Of a DNA stretch of 60,000 nt, positions 1 to 11,689 are shown in pieces. The DNA is from Membranipora membranacea (lineage: Eukaryota; Bryozoa; Gymnolaemata; Cheilostomatida; Membraniporidae). The stretch is taken from assembly GCA_914767715.1 (NCBI GenBank), contig OU612075.1:12774001-12834000 (forward strand), read 5' to 3'. A model generated the notes under the pieces. That model ran no database searches and was not told the DNA's origin. It saw only the letters and a list, made by a program, of their open reading frames with translations. Numbering within the stretch: the first letter of the stretch is position 1; each line of letters opens with the position of its first letter. The position numbers and the translations under genes were made by a program.

Positions 1-60
1 CAGTTCAATTTTAGATTTATATGTATAATATATTACGCAGGGGGGACAAATCATACTAAC

Positions 61-433
61 CAATTCTCGTTTCCCCACCAGGCCATTCAGAGGATTCCTC
101 CTGGAGACTACACAGCACTCATTCTTTTCACAGTCAGAGTATGTATCACAGGTTCTCGTCTCCGAAGTCAAGTCTGAGAAAGAGGCTGCCTAAGGGAAAT
201 TAGAAAGAAAAATAGTGAAAACAAGATTCATACTGCATGTCATGGACAGCAAAAACTGGCTATGGATGGCACACCAATACAGACATGAAACCAATTGATT
301 TAATTTGCAAATGAATCTAGTCACTTCAAATATTAGAATAAATTCGCCGTAAGTGTGGTATAAAGTAAACTACTCATACCTGTACACTATAAGTGAGAAG
401 AGCCACAGTGAGGAATAACTTTAGAGCAGCCAT
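61..433 (-). CDS. Small secreted cysteine-rich protein, Dickkopf/prokineticin-like fold (5' part, runs off window)
   Basis: Two coding exons are visible: 433-380 (18 codons) and 189-61 (43 codons). Both end in phase 0, with a GTATGAG donor after the first and a TTAG acceptor before the second; GTTAGT at 60-55 is the next donor, so the gene continues left of the window. Exon 1 encodes a signal peptide (MAALKLFLTVALLTYSVQ). Exon 2 carries the spacing C-x5-D-C-x4-C-C (CDTYSDCEKNECC). This resembles the first cysteines of Dickkopf C-terminal, colipase, prokineticin and astakine domains, which are secreted ligands or cofactors. The signal peptide and cysteine spacing are seen directly; the family is inferred from five cysteines, so it could also be another small disulfide-rich peptide. 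The remaining cysteines should lie on the next exon. Confidence 0.6.
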
Positions 434-1896
434 GTTTGACTGTCGTGCGAGAATTCTACAAAGCTTAGTAGCGAGAGTTTCACATCAGCCCACTGCATAA
501 TAACCTTATCAGATAGCATCTGGCTATTCTCATGCCTCACAGTAACAGGATATGACTACTGACACATAGATACTGAGAATACAGAGCAGGAAACGACGTA
601 GTTAGTGATAGAGGCACATGGCACCTTCATCGGCTCAGACTCACTGGATCCTCCATGAAATTCAATGAAAGCAAAAAGGGGCTCAAGAGCTTGTTTCTGC
701 AGAGGTTACACTATAATCAGGCTCAATTATGTCTAAAAAATTTCCAGAAGTCTTTTCCTGATGGCATGAAAGACAGTCAAAGATATAATGATATTTCGTT
801 AAAATATCTGGGCTCCATATAGTGGATTTATTGTTTTGTCCGCAAATCTGCAGTTCTTTGGAACGATGTACAACATTTGTGACACTAAGGGTGTATTTTA
901 AAATTTAGTAACTGTCACATCCATAAATAGTCTTTGCCATAGCAGATTTTGGATGTGGACAGGTTTGAAGATTATAGATGCAAACAAGATTTGAGTAATT
1001 CTCTGCCACCATTCTGTCTGGTTGTAACCACACATTTATTATAATTATACAATTCATAAGACTACATATATAAACAGATTATTATATAATGGGCAAGCTG
1101 GAATACAATATATAAAGTATTACTCTTGCTATAGAAGTTTTAATGCACTGGAAAATGAGTATCATCAATAAAATGGTGTTACGGGAGATAATGTGAGCAA
1201 GTAGAAAAATATTGTGATATTATACCGGTTTATGGGGCGAAGAGTTTGAAGCATAAGATCGCGTTAAGTGGTACACCCAGTTTAGAGAAACATGGACCAG
1301 TACAAAAATAAGTGTATGAAAATGAAACTGTTCTTGGATAAGAGATTGATATTGTCTTTGATGAATCAAATCCATCACGCATAAAATATAAAAACTCAAA
1401 CCATTTATGCCAGGCACCTGTGATATTACCCCGCCAGTAGTTGGCAAGAGAGGTTTGAGAGATCAAATTAATGTAGATACTCACTGATAAATATATTATG
1501 CAATCTTTTGAGGTAATATGATAATCATATTTGTTAACCTATATTTTGATTACGCCTAGTGCTGTGACATGTTACTCAGTGCCACGGCTAGTTGTAATTT
1601 AGATCCAATTTGCATGAATTTGGAATTGTCTTTCCTTGAGCCCATGGCATAACAGTAGAATGGGAGTGACTCAAAATGCTAGGAAATTGGACCAAACATG
1701 ACCCACTCTACATTCTGAAGCACAAATCTCATAATTCCATTATTCTCATTGCACCAAAGATGCAATTGCATCTGCAACCAGGCTATGAAACTGAGTACTT
1801 TGATACCAATATTATATAAGATATGTATATAAACGCAAAAGTTGTGACTTCTATCACCATCATACATACAGGCATCATAATTTTTAGTTCTCGCAT
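434..1896. other. Intergenic stretch
   Basis: This is AT-rich sequence between the start of the cysteine-rich gene and the stop codon of the OCA2-like gene. Both genes read leftwards, so it should hold the 3' UTR of the OCA2-like gene and the promoter of the cysteine-rich gene. Short overlapping minus-strand ORFs at 1220-1484 resemble no protein I know and lack splice support. I see nothing else. Confidence 0.5.
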
Positions 1897-4800
1897 TCAA
1901 GTCCACTTAGCTGCCTGATATATGAAACCAAGACAGGAAGCACCAATACCCGTCACTAATGTAATGGGTAAGCCCAATCTAAAAACAGATAATAAATCAA
2001 ACTGTCACTCATTCGTCTTCCTTGGAGCACAGTTTGCTTAGTGCAAAAAGAGCTCCAGCATTATGGTACAAAGTTCTACTAGTGCTAACAAAACCCTCAG
2101 TGAACTGGATTTGAAACTAACCACCAACTACAGCCGATACATCAGCTTAGTTTGAGCACACACTGCGTTTATGCATTCAAAAAGCTTATAGCAGCATACA
2201 ACTACTATACTTATAATATCGCTAACCTTGCAAAAGCAGCGGAGCGAACGTGAAGACCATGTTTCTTTGTAAAGTTTGCACCGACAATATTACCAATTGA
2301 TGCGTACAACAGTGCATTACCTGAAATTAGGAAAGTACATATTTGTAAGAATGGAGTTATGATGATGATGATGTTTAATTGTCAATATGACCAGATAGCA
2401 ATTTAATAACTTTGTTAATTATTACCCAGAGACAGACATCGGTGAGGCATATGGCACCTCCTTGTGTCATTCCCAAAAAAAATGATATACACCAAAGCTA
2501 GAATTGCATTCTCACAATCAACAAGGGGACAACTCCTGTGACATAGAGTTTAGTCAGATTTCAGTTTAGTAGATTACAGTTTGCAGATACAATGTAACTG
2601 GGTACTTATATCAATGCACATGATCAAATTACAAATCTACATGAAGAGGAGAGTGTACTGACCAGCCAGGAGTGATCCAACAGTCTGACAGATAACCATA
2701 GCCTGCTCATCAGGGCTGAATATCTCTCTCACTATGTTCAGCTACAGAAAATAAGAAAACAATAAGAACACATGTACAGTGACCGTACACCATAATAAAG
2801 TATGGTTTTTATGTTATTTACAGAATATTACAGTGGATATTTAATTTTTTCTTCCTTTACACTAGGTTTTATTTGACCGCCCTATTTAACAGTCCTCCCC
2901 TATCAAACATACTATCAATAACATGATTTACAAACTGTGACACAGCTAGAACATGCTACCAGTTAGAAACTGTTATGATACGGCTCTTTCACTCAAAAGT
3001 GGGCAACACCATATAAGATTATTAATTGATAGATTGAGAGCACTCACCATATCAGGGGAGAAGTTCTCCACCCCCGTCAGTGTGCTCATAAGTCCGGAGA
3101 ACCACGTCATGAAGAATGTGAGCATATAACCAGAGGAGTGCAGTGTGTTTATCTGCCTGAATGTGTCACTCAACCAGTCTAGTACTGTCACACTGAGCAG
3201 TGTCTGGGGGTAAATATTCAAGCTATTATGAAATGATACCATCAACAGTCAAAAAATTGTATATCTTAGGGTACAAGATCAGGGTGATTTAAGATGTTCA
3301 AGATATGAAGGCCTACTAATGTCACATCAAATTTTATTTCAAAATGGGAGTTACTAAAATAGCAGGTCTCCTTTTGTAGAAACACTGATAGATTTAGTCT
3401 TTATGCAGACATAGCATGATGGACATACCTGTGTTGTGTACCGATATGCTGCGACAAACAATAAAGTCTGTAAGTCTATAGCCTGTATAATCTTCTCTTC
3501 CTTCCTGACTATGATAATAAGGCATATAGCACCTGCTAGTGCTATGATACCAGGGCTAGTGACAGGTACCTTCCACTCATACCATGGTAGCCATACAACT
3601 AGTGACATTCCTACCAAGGTCTGTGAAGAAGAAGACAATTCAAACATTGATGATTACTAGACAGCATCAAATAAATACATTTTTAAAAAGAAGAAAAAAG
3701 GGCGGAGGTTACGTACTTCAACTAATTTCTATACACAAAAATAATGTGCATGCTGCACTGCGCGAAACTAGAAAAATGCCTTGCTGATAATTCCCTTTAA
3801 GCACAATGAGGGGGAAAATACTCACCAAAATCAGTATTGTGATAGTGTATGCAAACATTTCATTATTCTTCATTCTGTAATTGTTCTCAAGATCGAGCTC
3901 CTGTCTATCCAAATCGAAGAAGTCAGTCGAACCTCCCTGCTCTTGATTGCGTGGGTCTCTGAGCGCTTGGGCGAACTCATCTCGCCGCTCCTTCATATAC
4001 TGGTGACATGATCTATCAGCCTTAGTCAGCTTCGTTATGGTAGATTTACATTTACTCAACACTCCCACTTGGTACTAAAATAAAATAGGTACCATCTTTT
4101 TCATAATCTTGATTACACATTGTGACTAATTTCGACAACGATAAAAGTTATAACCATATATATAAACCTTCAGTCAGACCGAGCCTTCAGTTATCAGGCT
4201 TTTAACAATCAGATTTACCAGCACAAGAAACAAGATTACTTGAGCAGCTCTTTCAAGCCATCCTCTGAATTTACTCTTTTCTCTTCATATTGAGGTTAAG
4301 CACACAAAACGCACAAGCCATGCCAAATATAATTTTTACAGGCACGCCGATGATAAGAATCACGCGCCGGACGTATACGGTGTGGTCATGCACTCAGTGG
4401 ATAGTCAGAACTGATTGTGATTGGTCGATTATATAGAGGAGTGCAGTTGTGAGAGCTGGAAGACAGACAAGGAGTGTAGAATATGAGAAAGAGAGTACTA
4501 AAGATCGGGAGCAAGTACAGACCATCCACTTGATTATAATTACAATCAAGGTGCGTATAAGCTAGTATACAGAGGTTAGTTTGGTCACACATGAAAGACA
4601 ACCCCTCTGTGTTCTTACCTCAACCTAGGATTACGAAAGGCCCCTTACCTTGATTGGCAGCGCATCTTGAGGCTGCAATATGATCATAAACTACAGTGGC
4701 GACCCAATAGCATTAAAACTTAGTATAAACTTTTTACGTTACAGATCATAATAGAAGAAGTTTAGTAACAAAAGGTCTTAGATATTACTCACCACGTCTC

Positions 4801-7800
4801 TAACATATACACGAGTTCTGGGCTGTCTGATCGACTCTGTTCTTATCTCCAGTGTCCATACAACGGCAACAGCGAGCAACAAACTGAGCACGGCGTGGGG
4901 AAGCAGCTTTGTAGTGTAGTCTCCAAACGGCAGCACACCAAACTCAGTGTAGTGCAGAGGAGAGATGACATCATTACCTGCAGCAGTCAGCAGGTTTCCC
5001 AGGTTAGTGAAGTTTATCATCAGGATGACCAGTTTAGAGCCAATCAGATTATGAGCCTCGGCTAAGCTGTTGATGAAGGAAACATTGTGTAATTTATAAA
5101 GACTCGAAATTGAACAATTAACTTAGCCTGGTTTTTGAAAATGTAACTCAGTACACCTTAGCAAGCTTATTAGTGTAGTTTTAATGTAAGTCTATGAGGA
5201 AAGTAATCCAACTCAGGGTGTAAAACAGATGTATCTCTGTTTGATGGTTAAAAGAAATTTAGGCATGTATGTATAACTGAGGGGAAGTGGATGGCCATAA
5301 TATGTAAACACTTTCCATTGTGCACTCAGGTTCAGCACACAGTTTATGGATATCCTAGAGTATATTTTAGATTACTGTGGCAGCTGAGCTTTCTATACTC
5401 ACCATATAGCTAATGGTGTCATTATCTGTATGGTAGGAGTTCTACCTACGAGGGAAGATAGTAAGGCAGACAGAGCAAGGTATACCCAAAAACACACCTT
5501 CCAGTTATTCTGGCACATTCTACTGATCTGTAATAAAAAGTATCTTATTAGAATTATTGGATCCCTAATGTAGGAGTGTGAGAAGTTAACCATTTCTGGA
5601 GTTGTCCCACTATCCTACATGTAAGGATGATTCCACACCAACATTATCATACGCTTAATGAAAGAAGAACAAACACAGCCAACGAATATTGAAATATCAA
5701 TGTAACTTTTAGGTTAGAACATTAAATTGTCTCACTAGCTCAGGAATACACTGACCTAACTGAATGTCAAAGTGTCTGATGTTACAAAACAAAATAGGTT
5801 ATGATCTGCTGTCACACATATGGTGCAATAAACTTATCCAGTAAGTGAACATACCAGACTAGTGAGTGCAGAGTAAGAGCCACAACGTATCAGACAGTCC
5901 ACCATTATCATCATAGATAATATTGTGAGAAGCTGGTCCGGTAATGAGCCAGGTGTGAGTATTACTGAGGGGTACTGACCCACGCCCCGAGTCTGTAACA
6001 AGCATCATAGTTAGTACAAAGGGTTTGCCCCAAACTCCCTAATTGGTAATAAAGGTTGTCTTCAAGGCGAAAGTATCAATACTATTATAGTCCATCTGCT
6101 TTTGTCTCGTTGTTTTCTGGTCTGTTAATAGTAAAATACTGTCAATCTATGACTCTATCACACATCACTTGATAAGAGCCTCCATGTTCTATTTTAATCG
6201 TAAAAGTTGGTTCACTCTAAATTTTGACACGCGTGACTTACATGAAACAGATGAGATAGCGCTGTAGATGAAGTCGCTGCTATCACCATCAGTATCAGAG
6301 GCCTGATAAGCTGTCAAGTAAAACAATTACATAAAAATATAGATCAAAAGGGCCTCACGTGAAGCCTGGTGTGGCACACCCGTATCATACTGATAACTAC
6401 AAGGAAAACATGAACCAGGAGCCCCAAACAATAGCTCCGGATATGCTTGATAGTTTTGAGTCTACGTCTAAAATAGCATGTATCAAGAGGAAGTTGACTA
6501 TGCCTGTCCCTGATATGAATACCATACATCCCAGTTTCTACAACATTGGTAGTCTTCTTCTATATCAATTGAGATATCAATATGTTTAGGACAGAGAGGG
6601 TTTGTATGGAAGTTATAACTTGCATGCTCCATAATTATAATGACATGAACAGGTGTGCACAGAATTCTGACCGAGAGATTTTATATAGAATTCTGTATTT
6701 CAAGGTGATTGGGAATATCTTAGCTACCTTACGATAGTTATCACAAGAAAGTTACCCTCTCATTTAAAGATTTAATGTATCATGAAACTTGTTTCTGACA
6801 TTTGAGGTAGTCCAACATAAATTTGCTAGTCATTATGCTCTGAAAAATCAAAAAGCATATGTTATAAGGAGATATCTTTGGTTTTTTAGCAATCACACCA
6901 CTCTTCTGAATGATGCGATCATTCCTGGCGCCTTAGCTTGAAAAAACTTTATCTGACCGATCGATGACCTGTGTTCTGTGGGGTGACAAACAAGGCCAGT
7001 AGGGTGACAAACAAGGCCAGACAATAAACAAGACTTGATGACATCATATTACGACTTGTTTGACCGATTGACCATCAGCATCAGTTAGATAACATGAGGT
7101 TAAACGCGGTTATCTTATCTCTGTCCGTCAATGTGCGGACCCCTGACATCATTAAGGGTAAAGACATCTCAATGTAGTGAGACGCAGCCAAACCTTACCC
7201 TGGACAACAGCAGAGACCACACAAGAGAAAGCTCAGATAACCTACTGTCGACAGGACCATTGTTCACTCTTTGCCATCTTACTAATTGTGTGTATTATTC
7301 CGGCTTTGAGTGCAAAAGGATGTAAATACATACAAGGACAGCCGAATTTCAGGCTTCATTATTATGTTCAAACTTTCTCCTTGTCAAAAAATATTACTGC
7401 GGCAGACTGTGGAAGGTATGGTGGGTCTATGTGGTCTGACGCAATGATACCTTTTGACAAGCAGAAGGTTTGAATTATCGGAACAAAACTACTTACTCAT
7501 CCTGGTAAAATGTATTTACTAAAACATTGGAAGAGAAGGGGTATTATATATACATAAATATGTTTTAGAAGTCAAGTACAACTTAAACTTACCTCAGCTA
7601 GGAGGATAAACTGGATAAGTATGAGTACAATCAGAACTATAGCACAATAATAGACAACTCCTCTGTCTATCTCAATGTCTATTAGATAGCCAATAGAAAC
7701 ATCCACATGACTCGTTACTGTCACTTCTCTCGGTGCTTCAGAATCTACTTGTGATGAGTCACTACGATTAACCCTGGAAGGTATAATAAAGAATGAACAC

Positions 7801-10800
7801 TTTGACACACTGTTATATATTCATGGTTTAGGCGAACATGGTCCAAAAAGTTCAGTAATGCTTCAGCCGACCCCTTCTAAACATCTGTCAAGTAGCTTGA
7901 CTGCATTTTTAGGGGGCGTAACTAGGACGTCAGACAACGCATAATGTTAAAGCTGCCAGAATTTTAGTTAGACCCAATAACTGACGCAAAGTTATAAACA
8001 CTGTTGAAATTTCTCAACAAATAACCAGTCTGTGTATTTTACCACTAATCCATGAATTCGTATCAATGCTTGGATGTGTAACTGTGAGGAAAAGATTAGT
8101 ACTCTTGTCTGCATAATGAAGAATAGGAGATGACATGTTTCTATCAAGTATGGTAATATATTTTGGAACAGTTCCAAAGAAAAACACTTGCTTTAAAAAA
8201 TTTGATTTTTATTGATCTGAATTCTGATCTAATGAGATAATGTACTCGGCTGACTATTCTTACCAACATGACAGCAGAACGAGATGTGGTTTGTTTATCC
8301 ATTTAGACAGTGTTTGAGTTGTAATGTTTCTGGGGGTTTCACAGTCAAAGTTTGGAGGTATATCTACCGTGAGCAGGACATCCTCATCGCTAATGTTCTT
8401 CATGATGAGATTTGACACGGCCTCTATTGACACTATGTACGTCGTGGCGCTGGTGTTTACTGGGATACCTGGAAAATAAAATCAAAATATTTATCTTGTA
8501 AATAATCAAATCAAAGTATTTGATACAAAATATTCTTTACAGCTTGATTTTTGTCAACTCTCATGGGTAGAAACCTTAATTAGCCACTGATAGAGGCGCC
8601 CCACAATAATATGGTTATCAAAAAACCAGTTTTCTGCCTAGAACAGCCAATCAAAAGCTTGATCTATGGTGCCTATTGGCAATAGATTTGACACGGCCTC
8701 TATTGACACTATGTATGTTGTGTCGCTGGTGTTGACTGGGATTCCTGGAGTATAGAGAAATGGTTTTTCTTATTATTATAATCGAGAAATTTATACAAAA
8801 TGCTTTTTCTTTACGCCTTGATGTTGATTATACTCTTGCATATAACCAAGAGAACTCTGATGGAGGCGCCCCCAAATAAAATGGTTATAAAAAAAAGAGA
8901 GTTTTCTGCCTCGAATAGCCAATCAAAAGCTTGATATAAGGTTCTCAGTGACAATAGTGTATTAATGGTAAGTAGAAGGCATTTCAAATGAATTTGGCGC
9001 GCAGAACTTTCATTCCAGTAAGATGTTAGTGGGTTTCACGTACTGATGTTGTGAGAGGCGTTCTTTTTGAGTATTATTATATCTGTGATGTCTGTATCCA
9101 CTGGTGTAAGTGGCAGCGACATCAGAGAAAACACCTGAAACATAGTACAGTAATTACACCGATGATCATATCTCTGGTATGAACTAGTTAGGTGAGCTTA
9201 TAATAGTTCCCAAACTGGTCAGCTCTGAAAATGAGTTGTAAAGAGAAGAATCAGATCTTAGATATTTGTTTTAGATCAGTGGTTACGTTGCCTTGAATCC
9301 TTGCTTCATTGCTGCCACGGCCTCACCCTGAATACCTAACAGTCCTGACACAAACTGCAGAGCCAAACTGCTATGCAACAGCTTTACAAAGCAATAGGGG
9401 AATCTTTAAATTGTTTTAAAATAATATTAAGTAAGTCATTAGGAAATATTTATATAATATGGTCTAGTGCTCCCATAATTGTACAACTTACCACACATGC
9501 TAGAATAAAAGCGCATCCGCTGATCTTCAGTATCATCAGCATAACCTTTACCCAGGTTTCCTCGCAGATGTGTTGGAACGGGTCCGGTTGGTTCCTGAAA
9601 CATTCGATCTGACATAGAAACGGCTTCAAGAAAATCTCATTATTTCAATGTAACTCTTCTGTTATCTATATATATTCTTTTATCTATTTAAGAATCAAGT
9701 CTTTTAAAGAATGAGGTAAGGAATACAGAGATTGCTAGTGCAGGACAGGTGGAAAAATAAACAAAACTTGTTAGCAGCAATCAGGGAGAATGGAATTCCT
9801 GCAGCAATGGAGGTAAGAGTATAGGTTACTATGGTTATTACCTGTCGTTATTATTATCATCAGGGTTCTCAGTTAGACAGCGTATAATAGGTGATATGGC
9901 TTCTTCTGTCTGACTTGGTGGTGTAGATGAGTGATCCAGACTTTCCTCAGCGCCGCCAGCGTGATGCTGAGGAGGAGGAACCCGAGGAGGTGGGGACGAC
10001 TTCTCAAGCTCATCCGATGACTCTTTAGGAGAACTCGTCCTCAGAGGTTCTACTTCTGCCGATGACCCGCGGGGAGAAATCTCCTCCTTCTGATCCAGAG
10101 TGGTGGCGCGGGATCGTCCACCATCCAAACCAAAATCTAAGCAAAGCAAAAACTGAAGGGTGAGCTAAGCCCGTAACAAGGTCAGTAAAAAGTATATACA
10201 GGGCTCAATTTTGGTACTATACAAACTCACTCGCTGAGCCTCACGATTTATCTAACTTATTAACATACACACTGTCCATGGTGATATAAACGCTAGAGAA
10301 TAATAGGGTAAGGTATTTACCTAGCGTGTATCTAGTAGTTTTACTTGTTTTAGACCCATTGGAAATATTTGAGTCTTTGGAACCTTGGTCGGAGTGTTCA
10401 CCTGGAATACAATATATAAAGGTTTGGTGATAGATTTGTTTCGTATTGTTATAACGTTACAGACAAGAATACGAATACACTGGCTTTAACCAGGCCGCAA
10501 TCTTAACCATTTAATTCACTAGTTATTTGAATTTTTTTTAATTATACTTCTCCTGTCCATCCGTAAGGACAGGGGAAGTTATTGGCTATTTGGAGTCTAA
10601 AAGGCATTATATCCATAATAGTATTCCAGAACTCATTCCATCAGAGAGCTATTAGAATTCTTTAGACTACTCACCTGATGAGCTGCTTGGAGTTTTACTG
10701 GAGGATCGCAGCCTCTCACCTCCATAGGATCCTGAGACTATAAAAAAATCGAAGTCTTATTTTTTTTGCAGAAAAAGCCTTTTTTATAAATACCTCATAA

Positions 10801-11689
10801 ATACGTCAATGCCTTCTCATTGCTTCTTTTGTTTTTTGTTTTCACATGGTCTTATTTGCTTCATGCATTGATCGTTGGTTAATAAAAGTTCATAATATAT
10901 ATGCCAATAAAATTTTTAAAAAAATAAAAAATTTTCATATCATTGAATTTAACCAGGTGGTTCAATTATTAAGTAGTTTACAATAAATAGTAGAGACCCC
11001 AAAAAGGTACCTTATCCGGCTATATTACTGAGCTGTCACTGAACTTCAGTAACCCTTAAAATACTTTGAATTAGTCGGTTGTATTATATTGTGGTGAGAA
11101 CTGTCAACAATAGCAAGTTTAGGGCATAGTCGAATGTCTCCTTTTATAGTAAATATGTATTATAAAATGATTATATAATATAGTATATGTTAATTAGAAA
11201 TTATCATATAATATAGTATATGTTAATCAGAGGTGTTTGGCATCGGCACCATCAGACCATTGTATTCTAATAAGCATTGTATAAACAGAAATATGTTACC
11301 CAAAATCACTGAGGAAATTTGATATTCATTTGAAGTGCAAGGAATACGATGAGAACAACTACCAACTTTATAAAACGAAACTGCTCCAATTCTGGATGAC
11401 AGAACTGCAAAATGTCAAGTACCCAAGAGGAGTAGATGTTCGCTAGAGCTTAGTTTAGCTAGTTGGGCCGTGTTGCTAATGTTAGCTAGCATTTAATTTC
11501 GACTTGTTGAAGTGGGAGCCTATGTTAAGTTAAGCTAGCACAGTGTGAAATGGGTAAGTTTTCCCCCTGTGAATACTTTCACTCCCAGGGTATTGTGTGA
11601 AGTGTACCTGTTTGTCTAGTAGATGCAGCTCCATAACTATTCCCCTGTTGATGGCTTAGAAGGCCGCTGCTTTGTGTTCTTTTATCCAT
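1897..11689 (-). CDS. P protein (OCA2)-like ArsB/NhaD-superfamily membrane protein, 867 aa, 19 exons
   Basis: Exons (-): 11689-11608, 10737-10675, 10401-10321, 10136-9842, 9594-9492, 9354-9292, 9134-9044, 8468-8264, 7773-7593, 6310-6242, 5974-5855, 5527-5403, 5066-4793, 4074-3826, 3620-3429, 3203-3048, 2741-2663, 2320-2227, 1978-1897. All phases close, giving 868 codons; human OCA2 is 838 aa. Residues 1-170 are Ser/Pro-rich and probably cytosolic. A first membrane span lies near 185-220. A lumenal loop with Asn-x-Ser/Thr sites follows (about 229-365). Then come the paired helix bundles typical of OCA2, matching it segment by segment; for example FARLGLPITLV near the C-terminus matches OCA2 FFRLGFPMMVV. 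OCA2 acts on melanosome or other organelle membranes and affects lumenal pH. Here the motifs normally conserved at the transport site are altered: LVGRTPT at 477-483, NLGNLLTAAGND at 514-525 and ASIGNIVGANF at 816-826. The intron after residue 228 uses a GC donor. It may be a paralogue rather than the orthologue. Confidence 0.85.
6981..7020. repeat. Short tandem duplication of a 19-bp unit
   Basis: GGGTGACAAACAAGGCCAG occurs at 6981-6999 and again at 7002-7020, separated by TA. It lies in the intron between exons 9 and 10 of the OCA2-like gene. No function is visible. Confidence 0.85.
8409..8957. repeat. ~275-bp tandem duplication spanning part of an exon and its intron
   Basis: Two head-to-tail copies, about 8409-8685 and 8685-8957, are offset by 272-276 bp. 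Each begins inside the coding part of exon 8 of the OCA2-like gene and ends with CAATAG. The shared parts include a TAGAGGCGCC/TGGAGGCGCC block and the stretch CAGCCAATCAAAAGCTTGAT (TAGCC in the second copy). The 8684-8748 copy still reads in frame as IPVNTSDTTYIVSIEAVSN against IPVNTSATTYIVSIEAVSN in the real exon. It keeps an acceptor-like CCAG but has no donor, so it looks like a half-exon fossil. Confidence 0.9.
11172..11230. repeat. Two-copy AT-rich direct repeat
   Basis: ATATAATATAGTATATGTTAAT is repeated 33 bp apart (11172-11197 and 11205-11230, with one or two differences at the edges). It lies in the first intron of the OCA2-like gene. No function is apparent. Confidence 0.8.

Noticed and set aside
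6344-6529. Minus-strand ORF with a hydrophobic stretch between exons 9 and 10 of the OCA2-like gene
   Set aside because: Neither its coding frames nor its splice phases fit the flanking exons, and direct joining of 7593 to 6310 matches OCA2 length and sequence.
7131-7473. Plus-strand overlapping ORFs with a signal-peptide-like segment
   Set aside because: They lie in an intron on the opposite strand and have no splice support, family match or clean start; probably chance.
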